From contig NC_013729.1 in NCBI RefSeq assembly GCF_000024345.1, positions 3,162,001 to 3,226,000 of the forward strand: a stretch of 64,000 nt of DNA, read 5' to 3'. The first letter of the stretch is position 1; every line of letters begins with the position of its first letter. This document shows positions 54,056 through 62,244 of this stretch, in pieces. This DNA comes from Kribbella flavida DSM 17836 (GTDB lineage: Bacteria; Actinomycetota; Actinomycetes; Propionibacteriales; Kribbellaceae). The notes below the pieces were generated by a model. The model was not told where the DNA came from. It was given only the letters and a program-made list of their open reading frames with translations, and ran no database searches. Both the position numbers and the translations under genes were made by a program.

Positions 54056-54424
54056 ATGCAGATCGGGGAGCTGGCGGCCGAAGCCGGAGTGACGGTCAAG
54101 GCGGTGCGGTACTACGAGTCGCAGGGGCTGCTGAAGCCCGAACGGGAGGCGAACGGGTACCGGCGTTACACCCAGGCGGACGTGGTGGTGGTCCGCGAGG
54201 TGAAGGCGTTGCTGTCGCTCGGGCTGACCGCGGAGCAGACCTACCCGTTCATCGAGTGCCTGCGCGCCGGCAACGACCGGGCCGACGTGTGCCCGGCCTC
54301 GCTGACGGCGTACCGGACCCGGATCGCCGAGGTGGATCGGCGGATCGCCGAGCTGACCACCCTGCGCGGCAAGCTCACCGGCCTCCTCGCCGATGCCGAG
54401 AGCTGGAGAAGGAGAACCGCATGA
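54056..54424 (+). CDS. MerR-family regulator
   Basis: A 122-residue regulator with a standard MerR winged helix (QIGELAAEAGVTVKAVRYYESQGLLKP, residues 2-28) and a C-terminal coiled coil. Cys68 and Cys79 sit in ECLRAGNDRADVC, where metal- or redox-sensing MerR proteins place cysteines. It overlaps the thioredoxin gene by ATGA, so a disulfide or metal sensor for thioredoxin control is an attractive but unproven reading. GAGGAGG precedes ATG 54056. It probably binds the long-spacer promoter just upstream. Confidence 0.85.
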   Translation: MQIGELAAEAGVTVKAVRYYESQGLLKPEREANGYRRYTQADVVVVREVKALLSLGLTAEQTYPFIECLRAGNDRADVCPASLTAYRTRIAEVDRRIAELTTLRGKLTGLLADAESWRRRTA

Positions 54425-54756
54425 GCACGCTGCAGATAGTTGACGAAAGCAACTTCGCCGAGGTGGTACTGGGCGCGGACAAGCCGGTCCTGGTCGATTT
54501 CTGGGCCCAGTGGTGCCCGCCGTGCCACCAGGTCCTGCCCGTCCTGGAGCAGATCGCCGCCGAACGCGCGGACCGCCTGAGCATCGTCAAGCTCAACGCC
54601 GACGAGAACCCCGTGATCTCGTCCAGCTACCGGGTGATGGCTCTGCCGACTCTGATCCTGTTCCACCACGGCGAACAGATCTGGTCCGTCGTCGGCGCCC
54701 GCCCCAAGGCGTGGCTCCTCAAGAACCTGGACGACGCCCTGCTCACGACGGTGTGA
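54421..54756 (+). CDS. trxA: Thioredoxin
   Basis: A 111-residue thioredoxin with the active site WCPPC (Cys32, Cys35). The usual actinobacterial form is WCGPC; the Pro-Pro version makes it a non-standard redox partner. cis-Pro is kept in VMALPTLILF. It is translated with the MerR gene and ends before a strong terminator, so it is a MerR-controlled, inducible thioredoxin rather than the housekeeping one. Confidence 0.92.
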   Translation: MSTLQIVDESNFAEVVLGADKPVLVDFWAQWCPPCHQVLPVLEQIAAERADRLSIVKLNADENPVISSSYRVMALPTLILFHHGEQIWSVVGARPKAWLLKNLDDALLTTV

Positions 54757-54776
54757 GCCAGGCAGGTCCTCGCCGT

Positions 54777-54806
54777 GGCGGCCGGGTCGAACGTGACCCG
54801 GCCGCC
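54777..54806 (+). terminator. Terminator of the merR-trxA operon
   Basis: GGCGGCCGGGTC (54777-54788) and GACCCGGCCGCC (54795-54806) pair perfectly over 12 bases with a 6-base loop, followed by CGTTTG. It starts 20 bases after the trxA stop. Confidence 0.85.
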
Positions 54807-54855
54807 GCAGTCGTTTGCCCCTCCGGATCGAGAGCTGCGGTTGACCGGTAGCGGT

Positions 54856-54876
54856 CTAGAATGCTAGCAATATAGC
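54856..54876. promoter_or_regulatory. Nested palindromes in the RHH promoter
   Basis: CTAG-AATG-CTAG (54856-54867), TGCTAGCA (54862-54869) and GCTA-GCAATA-TAGC (54863-54876) overlap immediately upstream of the ATG at 54878. They form an AT-rich patch typical of sites bound by ribbon-helix-helix proteins, so autoregulation is likely. Confidence 0.55.
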
Positions 54877-54877
54877 C

Positions 54878-55042
54878 ATGGTCGAGGACAGGGGCAAGAA
54901 GGCGCAGTTCAACGTGTACCTGCCGCCGGAGCTGATTCGACGGGTCAAGCACAAGGCGATCGACGAAGGGGCGAGTCTGTCGGCGCTGGTCGAGCAGGCG
55001 CTCGCCGAGTATCTGGACAAGCACGGGGAGGCGAGGGGATGA
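54878..55042 (+). CDS. Ribbon-helix-helix (CopG-like) small regulator
   Basis: A 54-residue protein: a basic start ([10 protein letters not shown]), a strand [17 protein letters not shown] that binds DNA as a ribbon, and a helix [17 protein letters not shown]. This is the CopG/Arc fold used by antitoxins and repressors. It overlaps the VOC gene by ATGA. The partner here is a VOC protein, not a toxin, which is unusual for the type. It sits too close to its own promoter palindromes to be unregulated. Confidence 0.85.
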   Translation: MVEDRGKKAQFNVYLPPELIRRVKHKAIDEGASLSALVEQALAEYLDKHGEARG

Positions 55043-55686
55043 GCGGCCAGGTGGTGGTCCGTCCGTTGCGGTTCAGCGCGGACATCGAGGCGATGCGGAA
55101 GTTCTACGAGTTGCTCGGCCTGCGCTCGCGAGTGGAGTCCGAGCGCGGCGGCTGGATCGACATGGTGGCCGGCAGCGGCATGGTCGCGCTGCACGACGCG
55201 GCGACCTCGGCGACCGGCGGGCGGCCGGGGGAGACCCGGCTGTGCTTCGAAGCCGACGAGATCGACGGGCTGAAGCAGCGGTTGCTCGACGCGGGCCACA
55301 CCGACGCGACGATCATCGACGAGGCCTTCGGTCGAGCGTTGACGGTGAGCGGGCCCGGTGGCGCGCCGGTGTGGATCGACGAGCGGAGCCGGGATCTCTA
55401 CGGCTACAAGCTGCACGACGCCGATCCGGACCGGCGCTGGTCGGTCACCCCGTACCTGACCGGTGCGGAGCCGAAGGACTGGCAGCGGTTCCTGGAGCAG
55501 CTCGCGACCGGTGCCCGGCTGCACTACGGCCCCGGCGATTTCGACGTACGGGTCGAGCTCACCGCGACCGAGGACCCGGCCGCCGTGAGCGACCGGTTGT
55601 CGGCCGCGGGCTTCGAGCCGTCGCGGGACGAGGAAGGCCTGACCGTCGTCGACCCGGACGGCCGGCCGCTGCGGATCCGCTGCTGA
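55039..55686 (+). CDS. VOC (glyoxalase/bleomycin-resistance fold) protein
   Basis: A 215-residue protein made of two VOC half-domains, about residues 5-113 and 122-213, each with beta-alpha-beta-beta-beta order ([18 protein letters not shown] opens the first). Metal-binding positions are not obvious, so a binding or resistance role is as likely as a dioxygenase or glyoxalase. It is the second gene of the RHH operon. ATG 55039 overlaps the RHH stop. Confidence 0.85.
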   Translation: MSGQVVVRPLRFSADIEAMRKFYELLGLRSRVESERGGWIDMVAGSGMVALHDAATSATGGRPGETRLCFEADEIDGLKQRLLDAGHTDATIIDEAFGRALTVSGPGGAPVWIDERSRDLYGYKLHDADPDRRWSVTPYLTGAEPKDWQRFLEQLATGARLHYGPGDFDVRVELTATEDPAAVSDRLSAAGFEPSRDEEGLTVVDPDGRPLRIRC

Positions 55687-55809
55687 GCGAGTCGGTGATC
55701 ATACGCCGGGCACCGTCGAGAACGTCGGCGGAGCTGCCCGTTCGGCCACGAGACCTCGCCAGTAGCGTCCGTTGGGCCGGCGGGGTTCAGGTAAGAGGAG
55801 GGGTTCTGA

Positions 55810-55890
55810 GTGCTGTGGACGTTGGATGTGCGGGTGACGAATTGCGGCGTCGGCGCGGAGATGGCCTGGATGAGCCGTGCCGCCGGATGA
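55810..55890 (+). CDS. Possible 26-residue leader peptide before the MFS gene
   Basis: GTG 55810 has a near-perfect AGGAGG site (55796-55801) eight bases upstream and opens a 26-codon frame (MLWTLDVRVTNCGVG start) ending at TGA 55888-55890. The MFS frame starts at GTG 55877, inside it, where no good ribosome site is seen. A strong site spent on so short a frame suggests a leader peptide that controls the exporter. Confidence 0.35.
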   Translation: MLWTLDVRVTNCGVGAEMAWMSRAAG

Positions 55891-57190
55891 TCCCGAGGTG
55901 GTGAACGTGCCCCGGCCGCAGGGAAGCCCGCAGGAAGGCCCGCAGGAGCCGGTGCGGTTGCGGGACGACCCGGACTTCCGCCGGTACTGGCTGGCGCGGG
56001 CGTTGTCGACGACCGGGTCGATGGTCACGCTCGTCGCGTTGCCGGTGCTCGTCTACCGGCTGAGCGGCTCGCCGTTCCTGACCGCGTTGGTGACCGCGCT
56101 CGAAGCAGCGCCGTACCTGCTGGCCGGGCTCTTCGCCGGAGCGTTGGCCGACCGCTGGAACCGGCGCCGGGTGATGGTCGTCGCCGACTTCGTCAACGCC
56201 GTGCTGATCGCCTCGATCCCGCTCGCGTACTGGCTCGACGTGCTCACGGTCGCACAGGTGCTGGTGATCGGCTTCCTGGTCCAGGGGGTCGCGACGTTCT
56301 TCGACGGCGCCAACTTCGGCGCCCTGCCGGTGCTCGTCGGTCGCGCCCGCGTCGCCCAGGCGAACGCCGCGGTCTGGACGGCGTCCAGCTTGGTGGAGCT
56401 GTTCGTCCCGCCCCTGGCCGGCCTCGCGCTCGCGGTGATGAACCCGGCCTCGCTGCTGGTCCTGGACGCACTGAGCTTCGCCGCCTCGGCGCTGGCGGTG
56501 CGCGGCATCGTCCGGGCGATGTCGCACCGGCGGGACGCCAGGGCCCCGCTGCGGCCGAAGGTGGTGTTCGCCGACATCGCCGAGGGTGTGCGGTTCCTGG
56601 TCAACCACGCGGGTGTGCGCACGATGACCATCGTCGGCGCCATCCAGTCGTTCGCCGGCGGCGGCTTCGTCGCGCTGATGGTGGTCTGGTGCGACCGCGT
56701 GCTGGGCGTCGGTACGTCGGGGCTGCGGTTCGGCCTCGTGTTCGGTGCCTGGGGGATCGGCGGCCTGGTGGCGGCGCTCGGCCTTCCGCGGCTGCTCCGG
56801 CGGCTGCAGCCGGCCGCGATCACGCTGTACGCGATCCCGGTGTCGGCCGCGCTCGGCGTCGTCACCGCGCTGATGCCGACCTGGCCGCTGGCCGCGATCG
56901 CGTTGCTGGTCTGGGGTTCGGCGTACGTGCTGGTGATCGTGAACTCCATCTCCTACCGCCAGCAGGTCACCCCGGAGCACCTGCTCGGCCGGGTGAACAC
57001 GGCCGGCCGGATGCTGTCGTGGGGTGTCGGGTGGACGACGGGATCGATCGTCGGCGGCGTGATCGGCAGCCAGCTGGGGATCCGGCCGGCGATGGTGGCG
57101 CTGGGCGTCTTCTCCTTCACCGGGGTGCTGGTCGCCTGGACCTCGCCCCTGCGCCGACTCGCGGCGAGCGGTGACCCGTTGCGCGCCTGA
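55877..57190 (+). CDS. Major facilitator superfamily exporter
   Basis: A 437-residue MFS protein with 12 membrane helices from residue 40 to 425 and the loop motif GALADRWNRRRVMV (around residue 93) typical of the family. It resembles the MFS_3/enterobactin-exporter-like group often linked to antibiotic export or resistance; the substrate is unknown. GTG 55877 is the earliest in-frame start and there is no good ribosome site before it; GTG 55898 or 55901 are alternatives. It may be translated by read-on from the leader frame. Confidence 0.85.
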   Translation: MPPDDPEVVNVPRPQGSPQEGPQEPVRLRDDPDFRRYWLARALSTTGSMVTLVALPVLVYRLSGSPFLTALVTALEAAPYLLAGLFAGALADRWNRRRVMVVADFVNAVLIASIPLAYWLDVLTVAQVLVIGFLVQGVATFFDGANFGALPVLVGRARVAQANAAVWTASSLVELFVPPLAGLALAVMNPASLLVLDALSFAASALAVRGIVRAMSHRRDARAPLRPKVVFADIAEGVRFLVNHAGVRTMTIVGAIQSFAGGGFVALMVVWCDRVLGVGTSGLRFGLVFGAWGIGGLVAALGLPRLLRRLQPAAITLYAIPVSAALGVVTALMPTWPLAAIALLVWGSAYVLVIVNSISYRQQVTPEHLLGRVNTAGRMLSWGVGWTTGSIVGGVIGSQLGIRPAMVALGVFSFTGVLVAWTSPLRRLAASGDPLRA

Positions 57191-57205
57191 CGGGGCACGA
57201 TCGGC

Positions 57206-57211
57206 TAGGTT
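57206..57211 (+). promoter_or_regulatory. -10 element of GNAT gene (leaderless)
   Basis: TAGGTT lies six bases before GTG 57218, the leaderless arrangement repeated in this window. It supports that start. Confidence 0.45.
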
Positions 57212-57217
57212 CTGCGC

Positions 57218-58042
57218 GTGGGCGTACGGGTTCTCGGTCCTCGCGACCTCTCAGCCGCGCGGGCCGTCATCGCCCGCGATCCGGTCGTGAACGTGTTCGT
57301 GGACAGTCTCGTGCAGGCCTCGGGACTGGATCCTCGCCGGGGTGCGGAGGTCTGGGGGTACGTCGAGAAGGGCGTGCTCGAGTCGCTGTGCCACGCCGGC
57401 GGCAACATGGTCCCGGTCGGCGCCGACGAGGCCGCGCTGAGGGCCTTCGCCGCCTACGCGCTGCGGCGCGGCCGGACGTGCTTCCAGATCCTCGGTCCGG
57501 CTCGCGCGGTCGACGTGCTGTGGACCGCGCTCGAGCCGCACTGGGGGCCGGCCCGGGAGGTCCGCGACGAGCAGCCGTTCATGGTGATCGAGACGGCGCC
57601 GGCGGTGGCACCGGACCCGCTGGTCCGCGCGGTGGAACCGGTCGAGCTGCCGATTCTTTACCCGGCCTGCGTCGCGATGTACACCGAGGAGGTCGGCGTC
57701 CCGCCGCAGACCGGCCCGGACGGCACCTTCTACCGGTCCCGGGTCGCCGAGCTGATCCGGGCCGGCCGGGCGTTCGCGCGGATCGAGGACGGCAAGGTCG
57801 TGTTCAAGGCCGAGGTCGGCTCGGTCGGCACCGGCGTGTGCCAGATCCAGGGGGTGTGGGTCGATCCGGAACGCCGTGGCGAAGGGCTGGCCGCGCCCGG
57901 GATGGCCGCCGTGGTGGAGCTCGCCCGGCAGATCGCACCGGTGGTGACGCTGTACGTGAACGCGTTCAACACGCCCGCCCGGGCGGCGTACGAGCGGGTC
58001 GGGTTCCGGACCATCGAGACGTTCGCGACGATCCTGTTCTGA
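57218..58042 (+). CDS. DUF4081-GNAT acetyltransferase
   Basis: A 274-residue protein with an N-terminal DUF4081 domain (about residues 1-125) and a C-terminal GNAT acetyltransferase domain. Its acetyl-CoA loop VWVDPERRGEGLAAPG is near residue 220 and the strand-helix end is YVNAFNTPARAAYERVGF. The acceptor is unknown. In mycobacteria and Streptomyces this gene lies directly after ispG; here about 7 kb of accessory genes separate them. The start GTG 57218 is leaderless. Confidence 0.88.
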   Translation: MGVRVLGPRDLSAARAVIARDPVVNVFVDSLVQASGLDPRRGAEVWGYVEKGVLESLCHAGGNMVPVGADEAALRAFAAYALRRGRTCFQILGPARAVDVLWTALEPHWGPAREVRDEQPFMVIETAPAVAPDPLVRAVEPVELPILYPACVAMYTEEVGVPPQTGPDGTFYRSRVAELIRAGRAFARIEDGKVVFKAEVGSVGTGVCQIQGVWVDPERRGEGLAAPGMAAVVELARQIAPVVTLYVNAFNTPARAAYERVGFRTIETFATILF

Positions 58043-58128
58043 GGCTGAGTGCTCACTGTGATGGCCTGTCGACCCTGAGTGAGGTTTGCTGATCCGCAGC
58101 GCCGCCCCGCCTGTGGAAGGAAAGGTCG

Positions 58129-59463
58129 ATGCGAAGAATTGCTGTCCCCTTGGCCTGCCTGGTTCTCGCCGCGGCCGTCGTCGCCGCCCCGGCGGGAAGC
58201 GCGGCCCCTGAGCCGGTCGCGGCCACCACTCCCGCCGAACCCGCCTACTACTCGCTCGTGCTGCCGGCCGGAGTGACGGTGGCCGACCTGGTCCGCGCGG
58301 GCTACGACATCGGTCACGGTCACCGATCCCGGCCGATGGTGGTCGCGACGCCGGAGGAGGCCGCCCGGTTGCGCGATCGCGGGATCACGCTCGGCAAGGT
58401 CGGCACTGTGTACCGGCCGGTCTCCCCAGCAACGGACGCAGCCGGTACGACATACTACGGCGGCTACCACACCTCGGCCGGCCATGAGCAGCACAACGCG
58501 GAAGTCGCTGCAGCGCACCCGGACCTGGTCCGGCTCTACGACATCGGCGACTCGTGGAAGAAGACAAAGGGTCACGGCGGCCACGACATCCAGGCGCTCT
58601 GCATCAGCAAGCTCGTCGCCGGCGACTGCGCGCTGAGCAGCACCGGGCAGAAGCCGAAGTTCGTGCTGCACGCGCAGATCCACGCCCGTGAGGTGGTCAC
58701 CGGGGAGCTGGCCTACCGCTGGATCGACCTGCTCGTCTCGTCGTACGGCAAGGATCCGGCGATCACTTCGCTGATGGACACCCGGGAGCTGTGGGTGGTG
58801 CCGATGGCGAACCCGGACGGCGTCGACGTGGTCGCCTCATCGCCGTCCCGGCCGGTGCTGCAGCGCAAGAACGTGAACGACTCCGTGGGCGGATGTCCCG
58901 CAGCCGAGGCCGGCGTCGACCTGAACCGGAACTCCGGCTTCCAGTGGGATCCGCGGCAGGGCGGCCCGTGCGACGAGACCTATCCCGGCGCGAAGGCGGT
59001 CTCGGAGCCGGAGACGATCGCCGTTCAGGGCCTGCTCGACAAGCTGTTCCGCGACACCAAGGGCGACGTCGGCGAACCGGCTGCGGCCGACACGACCGGC
59101 GTCTTCCTGTCGCTGCACAGCTACGGCAACGACATCCTCGCGCCGTACGGCTACACCAACACCGCGGCGCCGAACCGGGCCGCGTTGATTGCCCTGGGCA
59201 AGAAGATGGGTGCGCTGAACGGGTACCCGGTGTCCACCGGTGACGGCGGAGTCGGCTACTTCGCGCCGGGGGCGACCGACGACTGGTTGTACGGCACCCG
59301 CGGGGTCGCGTCGTACACGTTCGAGGTGGGCGACCTGTCCGGGACCTGCGGTGGCTTCCTGCCGGCGTACCGCTGCGTCGACTCCACCTTCTGGCCCAAG
59401 AACAAGGCCGCTTTCCTGTACGCGGCGAAGGCGGCCGCGGCGCCGTACGGCACGCTGCCCTGA
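58129..59463 (+). CDS. Secreted M14 zinc carboxypeptidase
   Basis: A 444-residue exported metalloprotease. The signal peptide ends near residue 25 (ALA-rich), and a pro-segment leads to a carboxypeptidase-A domain from about residue 115. Zinc ligands are His185 and Glu188 in IHAREVV and His330 in LSLHSYG; the general base is Glu399 in YTFEVGD. Cysteines (for example CPAAEAG, GPCDE, GTCGG, YRCVD) suggest disulfides. GGAAGGAAAGG precedes the start. It trims C-terminal residues from peptides outside the cell, probably for nutrition. Confidence 0.92.
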   Translation: MRRIAVPLACLVLAAAVVAAPAGSAAPEPVAATTPAEPAYYSLVLPAGVTVADLVRAGYDIGHGHRSRPMVVATPEEAARLRDRGITLGKVGTVYRPVSPATDAAGTTYYGGYHTSAGHEQHNAEVAAAHPDLVRLYDIGDSWKKTKGHGGHDIQALCISKLVAGDCALSSTGQKPKFVLHAQIHAREVVTGELAYRWIDLLVSSYGKDPAITSLMDTRELWVVPMANPDGVDVVASSPSRPVLQRKNVNDSVGGCPAAEAGVDLNRNSGFQWDPRQGGPCDETYPGAKAVSEPETIAVQGLLDKLFRDTKGDVGEPAAADTTGVFLSLHSYGNDILAPYGYTNTAAPNRAALIALGKKMGALNGYPVSTGDGGVGYFAPGATDDWLYGTRGVASYTFEVGDLSGTCGGFLPAYRCVDSTFWPKNKAAFLYAAKAAAAPYGTLP

Positions 59464-59496
59464 CGGTGGCTACCGCCAGGTAATAAGGTGCTGCTC

Positions 59497-59868
59497 ATGA
59501 CTGGACGGAGCAGGAGCACCACGGGGCTGGCGGGCTTGTTCGCGGTGATGGGTGTGCTGCACTTCGTCAAGCCGAAGCCGTTCGAGCGGATCGTGCCGAA
59601 GGCGTTGCCGGCCAAGAAGGAACTGGTCTACGCCTCCGGGGTGGCCGAGCTCGCCTGCGCGGCGGGGCTGCTGCACCCGCGGACGCGGCGGGTCGCCGGG
59701 CTGGCGAGCGCCGCCCTGCTGACCGGGGTGTTCCCGGCGAACGTGCAGCTGGCGCTGGACCTGAACCGGAAGGGATCGCCGCGCGCCAAGGCGGTCGCGT
59801 TCGCCCGGCTGCCGCTGCAGCTACCGCTGATCCGGGCCGCGCTGAAGGCGGCGCGCGAGACGACCTGA
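59497..59868 (+). CDS. DoxX-family membrane protein
   Basis: A 123-residue protein with four short membrane helices (GLAGLFAVMGVLHFV, ELVYASGVAELACAAGLL, VAGLASAALLTGVFPANVQLAL and a final one), the DoxX/SURF4-like pattern. Such proteins have been linked to quinone or thiol redox chemistry, but this one's role is unknown. TAATAA (59481-59486) lies 10 bases before ATG 59497; GTG 59488 is a weaker alternative. Confidence 0.8.
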   Translation: MTGRSRSTTGLAGLFAVMGVLHFVKPKPFERIVPKALPAKKELVYASGVAELACAAGLLHPRTRRVAGLASAALLTGVFPANVQLALDLNRKGSPRAKAVAFARLPLQLPLIRAALKAARETT

Positions 59869-59992
59869 CCCGTCCCGCGCGGCCCGGCGGACCGAGGGTG
59901 TGGAAAAGTAGGCGGAAGCACTGCGCCGGGACGGATATCCTCTTGGTCGACAGTTGTTCCACTTTCCTACTGGTATTCGCCTGGAGACTCCC

Positions 59993-61756
59993 GTGATTCT
60001 GCGCATGTCGTCGTTGTTCCTCCGCACCCTTCGCGAGGATCCGGCGGACGCGGAGGTCCCGAGCCACAAGCTGCTCGTCCGCGCCGGCTACATCCGCCGC
60101 ACGGCACCGGGGATGTACACCTGGCTGCCGCTGGGGCTGCGGGTGCTGCGCAACGTCGAGAAGATCGTGCGCGAGGAGATGGACGCGATCGGGGCGCAGG
60201 AGCTGGTCTTCCCGGCGCTGCTGCCGCGCGAGCCCTACGAGGCGACCGGCCGGTGGACGGAGTACGGGCCGAACCTGTTCCGGCTGAAGGACCGCAAGGG
60301 CGCCGACATGCTGCTCGGGCCGACGCACGAGGAGATGTTCACCCTGGCGGTGAAGGACCTGTACTCGTCGTACAAGGACCTGCCGCTGTCGATCTACCAG
60401 ATCCAGAACAAGTACCGCGACGAGGCGCGGCCGCGGGCCGGCGTGCTGCGCGGGCGTGAGTTCGTGATGAAGGACTCCTACTCCTTCGACGTCGACCAGG
60501 CCGGCCTGCAGGCGTCGTACGACCTGCACCGCAAGGCCTACATCCGGATCTTCGACCGGCTCGGCTTCGACTACGTGATCGTGCAGGCGATGTCCGGCGC
60601 GATGGGCGGCTCGGCGTCGGAGGAGTTCCTGGCCGTCGCGGAGAACGGCGAGGACACCTTCGTCCGCTCGCCGGGTGGCTACGCGGCCAACGTCGAGGCG
60701 GTCGTGGTGCCGCAGTCGCCGCCCGTCGACGCGTCGGCGGTGCCGGCCGCCGAGGTGGTCGACACCCCGGACACGCCGACCATCGACACCCTGGTCGAGA
60801 CGCTGAACGCCAAGCACCCGCGCACCGACGGCCGGCAGTGGACCGCCGCCGACACGCTGAAGAACGTGCTGGTCACGCTGGTGCACCCGGACGGGACGCG
60901 CGAGCCGCTGGCGATCGGCGTACCGGGTGACCGCGCGATCGACGAGAAGCGGCTCGGCGCGCAGGTCGAGCCGGCCGAGGTGGTCGCGTTCGACGACGCC
61001 GAGTTCGCCAAGAACCCGGCGCTGGCCAGGGGCTACATCGGCCCCGGCGCGCTCGGCAAGGACAGCGAGTCCGGCATCCGGTACCTGCTCGACCCGCGCG
61101 TCGCCGAGGGCTCGGCGTGGGTGACCGGCGCGAACAAGACCGGCTTCCACGTGATCAACCTGGTGCACGGCCGCGACTTCACCGCCGACGGCACGATCCA
61201 GGCCGCCGAGGTCCACGACGGCGACGAGGCGCCGGACGGCTCCGGCCCGCTGCAGAGCGCGCGCGGCATCGAGATGGGACACATCTTCCAGCTCGGCCAG
61301 AAGTACGCCGAGGCGCTCGACCTCAAGGTGCTCGACCAGAACGGCAAGCTCGTCACCGTCACGATGGGTTCGTACGGCGTCGGCGTGACCCGCGCCGTCG
61401 CCGCGATCGCCGAGGGCAACCACGACGAGCTCGGCCTGATCTGGCCGCGCGAGATCACCCCGGCGGACGTCCACCTGGTTGCCACCGGCAAGGAGACCGA
61501 GGTCTTCGCCAAGGCCGCCGAGCTCGCCACCGAGCTGGAGTCCCGCGGGCTGACCGTGCTGTACGACGACCGCGAGAAGGTGTCGCCCGGCGTGAAGTTC
61601 AAGGACGCCGAACTGCTCGGCATCCCGACCATCGCCGTCGTCGGCAAGGGCCTCGCCGACGGCACCATCGAGGTCAAGGACCGCCGCTCCGGCGACCGCA
61701 CCGACGTCGCTGTCACCGAGGTCGTCGACAAGCTGGTCGAGGTCGTTCGCGGCTGA
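59993..61756 (+). CDS. proS: Prolyl-tRNA synthetase
   Basis: Class II synthetase of the bacterial type (587 residues) that charges tRNA-Pro. It has the class II motifs [13 protein letters not shown] (around residue 40), [21 protein letters not shown] (split around 140-160) and GSYGVGVTR (around 460). An editing-type insert lies at about residues 235-400 and the anticodon-binding domain at the end. GTG 59993 follows GGAGA and matches the family start [16 protein letters not shown]. The frame is open upstream to 59954 but not used. A strong terminator follows. Confidence 0.96.
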   Translation: MILRMSSLFLRTLREDPADAEVPSHKLLVRAGYIRRTAPGMYTWLPLGLRVLRNVEKIVREEMDAIGAQELVFPALLPREPYEATGRWTEYGPNLFRLKDRKGADMLLGPTHEEMFTLAVKDLYSSYKDLPLSIYQIQNKYRDEARPRAGVLRGREFVMKDSYSFDVDQAGLQASYDLHRKAYIRIFDRLGFDYVIVQAMSGAMGGSASEEFLAVAENGEDTFVRSPGGYAANVEAVVVPQSPPVDASAVPAAEVVDTPDTPTIDTLVETLNAKHPRTDGRQWTAADTLKNVLVTLVHPDGTREPLAIGVPGDRAIDEKRLGAQVEPAEVVAFDDAEFAKNPALARGYIGPGALGKDSESGIRYLLDPRVAEGSAWVTGANKTGFHVINLVHGRDFTADGTIQAAEVHDGDEAPDGSGPLQSARGIEMGHIFQLGQKYAEALDLKVLDQNGKLVTVTMGSYGVGVTRAVAAIAEGNHDELGLIWPREITPADVHLVATGKETEVFAKAAELATELESRGLTVLYDDREKVSPGVKFKDAELLGIPTIAVVGKGLADGTIEVKDRRSGDRTDVAVTEVVDKLVEVVRG

Positions 61757-61770
61757 TTCGTCCCGTTGGT

Positions 61771-61803
61771 CAGAAGCCTCCGTCCTTCCGACGGAGGCTT
61801 CTG
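61771..61803 (+). terminator. Intrinsic terminator of proS
   Basis: CAGAAGCCTCCGTC (61771-61784) and GACGGAGGCTTCTG (61790-61803) pair perfectly over 14 bases with a CTTCC loop, followed by GCTTTGC. It is the clearest terminator in the window. Confidence 0.92.
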
Positions 61804-62212
61804 GCTTTGCCGGCTCCGCTGCGAAGAAGTGGGATGGGGGCAGGTGGCTCCACATCGTGTGCTGGTGTCTGCTGCCGGTAGGTGGTGGCTCACCTTGTCG
61901 CGGGTGGTTGGGGTTGACCCCCGAAATGGTTCGTGGTGCTGCGTGTCGCGCCCACCCGCCCTGAGGTGTGGGGCGGGCACGGTGATCGGCGACCCCGGGG
62001 GTGCGCTGCGCGGTGGCGGGTGGTTTGTTCGTGCGGCACTGCCCGGGGTTTGGCGCTGTGCGCGGTCATCGTGGTTGGCGCTGCGCGGTGGCGGAAGGTT
62101 GGTCGGGGCGCTGCGCGCCGGCCAGTGAACGGCTGACGCGCGCAGCCGAGTGCTCGGGCAACCCCCAGCACACCGTCCCACCCCCCAACCTCTTGCCCCA
62201 CAACGAAAACCC
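61804..62212. other. 408-bp intergenic region with short direct repeats
   Basis: No convincing gene on either strand. GCGCTGCGCGGTGGCGG occurs at 62003-62019 and 62078-62094, with weaker copies near 62053 and 62107, at about 25-75 base spacing. It may be a dispersed or decayed element; I see no terminal inverted repeats. Confidence 0.5.
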
Positions 62213-62241
62213 TTGACCCCGAACCGCCCAAGCGGTTCAGT
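62213..62241 (+). promoter_or_regulatory. Promoter with hairpin operator of the AraC-type gene
   Basis: TTGACC (62213-62218) and TTCAGT (62236-62241) are 17 bases apart. GAACCGC-CCAA-GCGGTTC (62221-62238), 7-bp perfect arms, fills the spacer. GTG 62245 follows four bases later. A protein bound here would block the promoter, fitting autoregulation by the AraC-type regulator. Confidence 0.5.
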
Positions 62242-62244
62242 CGA

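Noticed and set aside
61766..62128. 120-residue plus-strand frame after proS
   Set aside because: It overlaps the proS terminator and has Trp/Arg/Gly-rich, non-protein composition.
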